From: Euglena gracilis
Taxonomy: Eukaryota; Euglenida; Euglenophyceae; Euglenales
DNA: 64,000 bases
Assembly: GCA_039621445.1 (NCBI GenBank)
Contig: CP154955.1
Location: 54,627,341 to 54,691,340, forward strand
Reading direction: 5' to 3'
The translations under genes were made by a program, and so were the position numbers. Shown piece by piece: positions 63,574-64,000 of this stretch. The stretch's first letter is position 1. Every line of letters begins with the position of its first letter. The notes below the pieces were generated by a model. That model made no database searches, was not told the DNA's origin, and was given only the letters and a program-made list of their open reading frames with translations.

Positions 63574-63991
63574 TAAACCCCCCCCCAAAAATAAGACCCC
63601 CCCCATAAAATGGACCCCCCCCAAAAATAAGACCCCCCCTGGCCGGTCCGAGCAAAAATCCATGAAATGGACCCCCCCATGAATAAGACCCCCCCTGCCG
63701 GCGCGAAGCGCCGGATTTTTGAAAAACGGTACATTTTTGGGGGGAAAATCTGCTATTTTGGGACTGTTTTCACACAATTCAGCATATTTTACCCTATTTG
63801 TCTGGCGCGAAGCGCCGAATTTTTCGAAAAGTGGTATTTTGGGGTGTCATTTTTGGACATTTGGGGGGTCGAAAAAATTTCCAGCAAAAATCCATAAAAT
63901 GGACCCCCCCCATGAATAAGACCCCCCCTCGGGCTTTCCAGCAACCGACCCATGAAATGGACCCCCGGTCTTATTTTTTGGGGGGGGGTTA
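63574..63991. mobile_element. ATAAGACC / AAATGGACC word element, second full copy
   Basis: TAAACCCCCCCCCAAAAATA at the left, GGTCTTATTTTTTGGGGGG then TTA at the right. Two GGCGCGAAGCGCC hairpins. Aligned by eye it matches 53080-53494 over its full length with roughly one change in ten. TA on both sides. Confidence 0.85.
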
Positions 63992-64000
63992 GATGATCAC

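Noticed and set aside
1-64000. Bacterial, plasmid or viral origin
   Set aside because: Spliced GT-AG exons, DIRS and hAT elements, microsatellites and sparse coding all point to a nuclear eukaryotic genome.

Overview
The window is nuclear DNA of a eukaryote, most likely a single-celled alga or other protist with a large, repeat-rich genome. Reasons: short GC-rich coding exons with GT-AG borders lie in introns of 0.1-4 kb; the first 2.3 kb is a DIRS-type tyrosine-recombinase retrotransposon; hAT-like DNA transposons and many microsatellites are present; no bacterial operon structure is seen. I cannot name the organism. Homopolymer runs of G or C (7-20 bases) occur throughout and may in part be sequencing or assembly errors, so some reading frames are uncertain.

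Layout. 1-2.25 kb: the 3' half of a DIRS-like element (RNase H plus methyltransferase-like ORF, tyrosine recombinase, internal complementary region and right terminal repeat). 2.2-2.75 kb: a broken minus-strand ORF. 4.1-5.0 kb and 35.9-38.0 kb: two oppositely oriented copies of one transposable element. 6.2-10 kb: microsatellites, a hAT-like MITE and weak plus-strand exons. 10.3-17.2 kb: a minus-strand gene (gene A) with five exons that all join in phase 0; product not recognised. 18.4-28.6 kb: a dense cluster of nested DNA transposons, many carrying a short family-specific word repeated near both ends, a hAT transposase remnant and a 2.9-kb element packed with ATTTGCGCAAAT palindromes. 31.6-63.6 kb: three consecutive minus-strand genes of one paralogous family (D, C and B in transcription order), split into exons of about 80-230 bp with matching splice phases. 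Their joined reading frame runs through motifs such as LGPNxxVWREPxYxY, a LVVYG-SILRSRPFW join, VYPISLCLPR, KKGGWDCLRHLEILVAG and LFHYPKECLAEM. This is compatible with a glycosyltransferase-like protein, but that function is inferred.

The most unusual signal is in the non-coding part. At least ten elements share one plan: a TA target, termini made of poly-C and poly-G, and a short word repeated in inverted orientation at the two ends, but the word differs from family to family. A second group has hAT-like 8-bp target duplications. Two members of that group keep a common core while their terminal hairpin words are completely different yet still self-complementary. These elements fill the introns of the gene family, so nearly all DNA between exons is transposon-derived.
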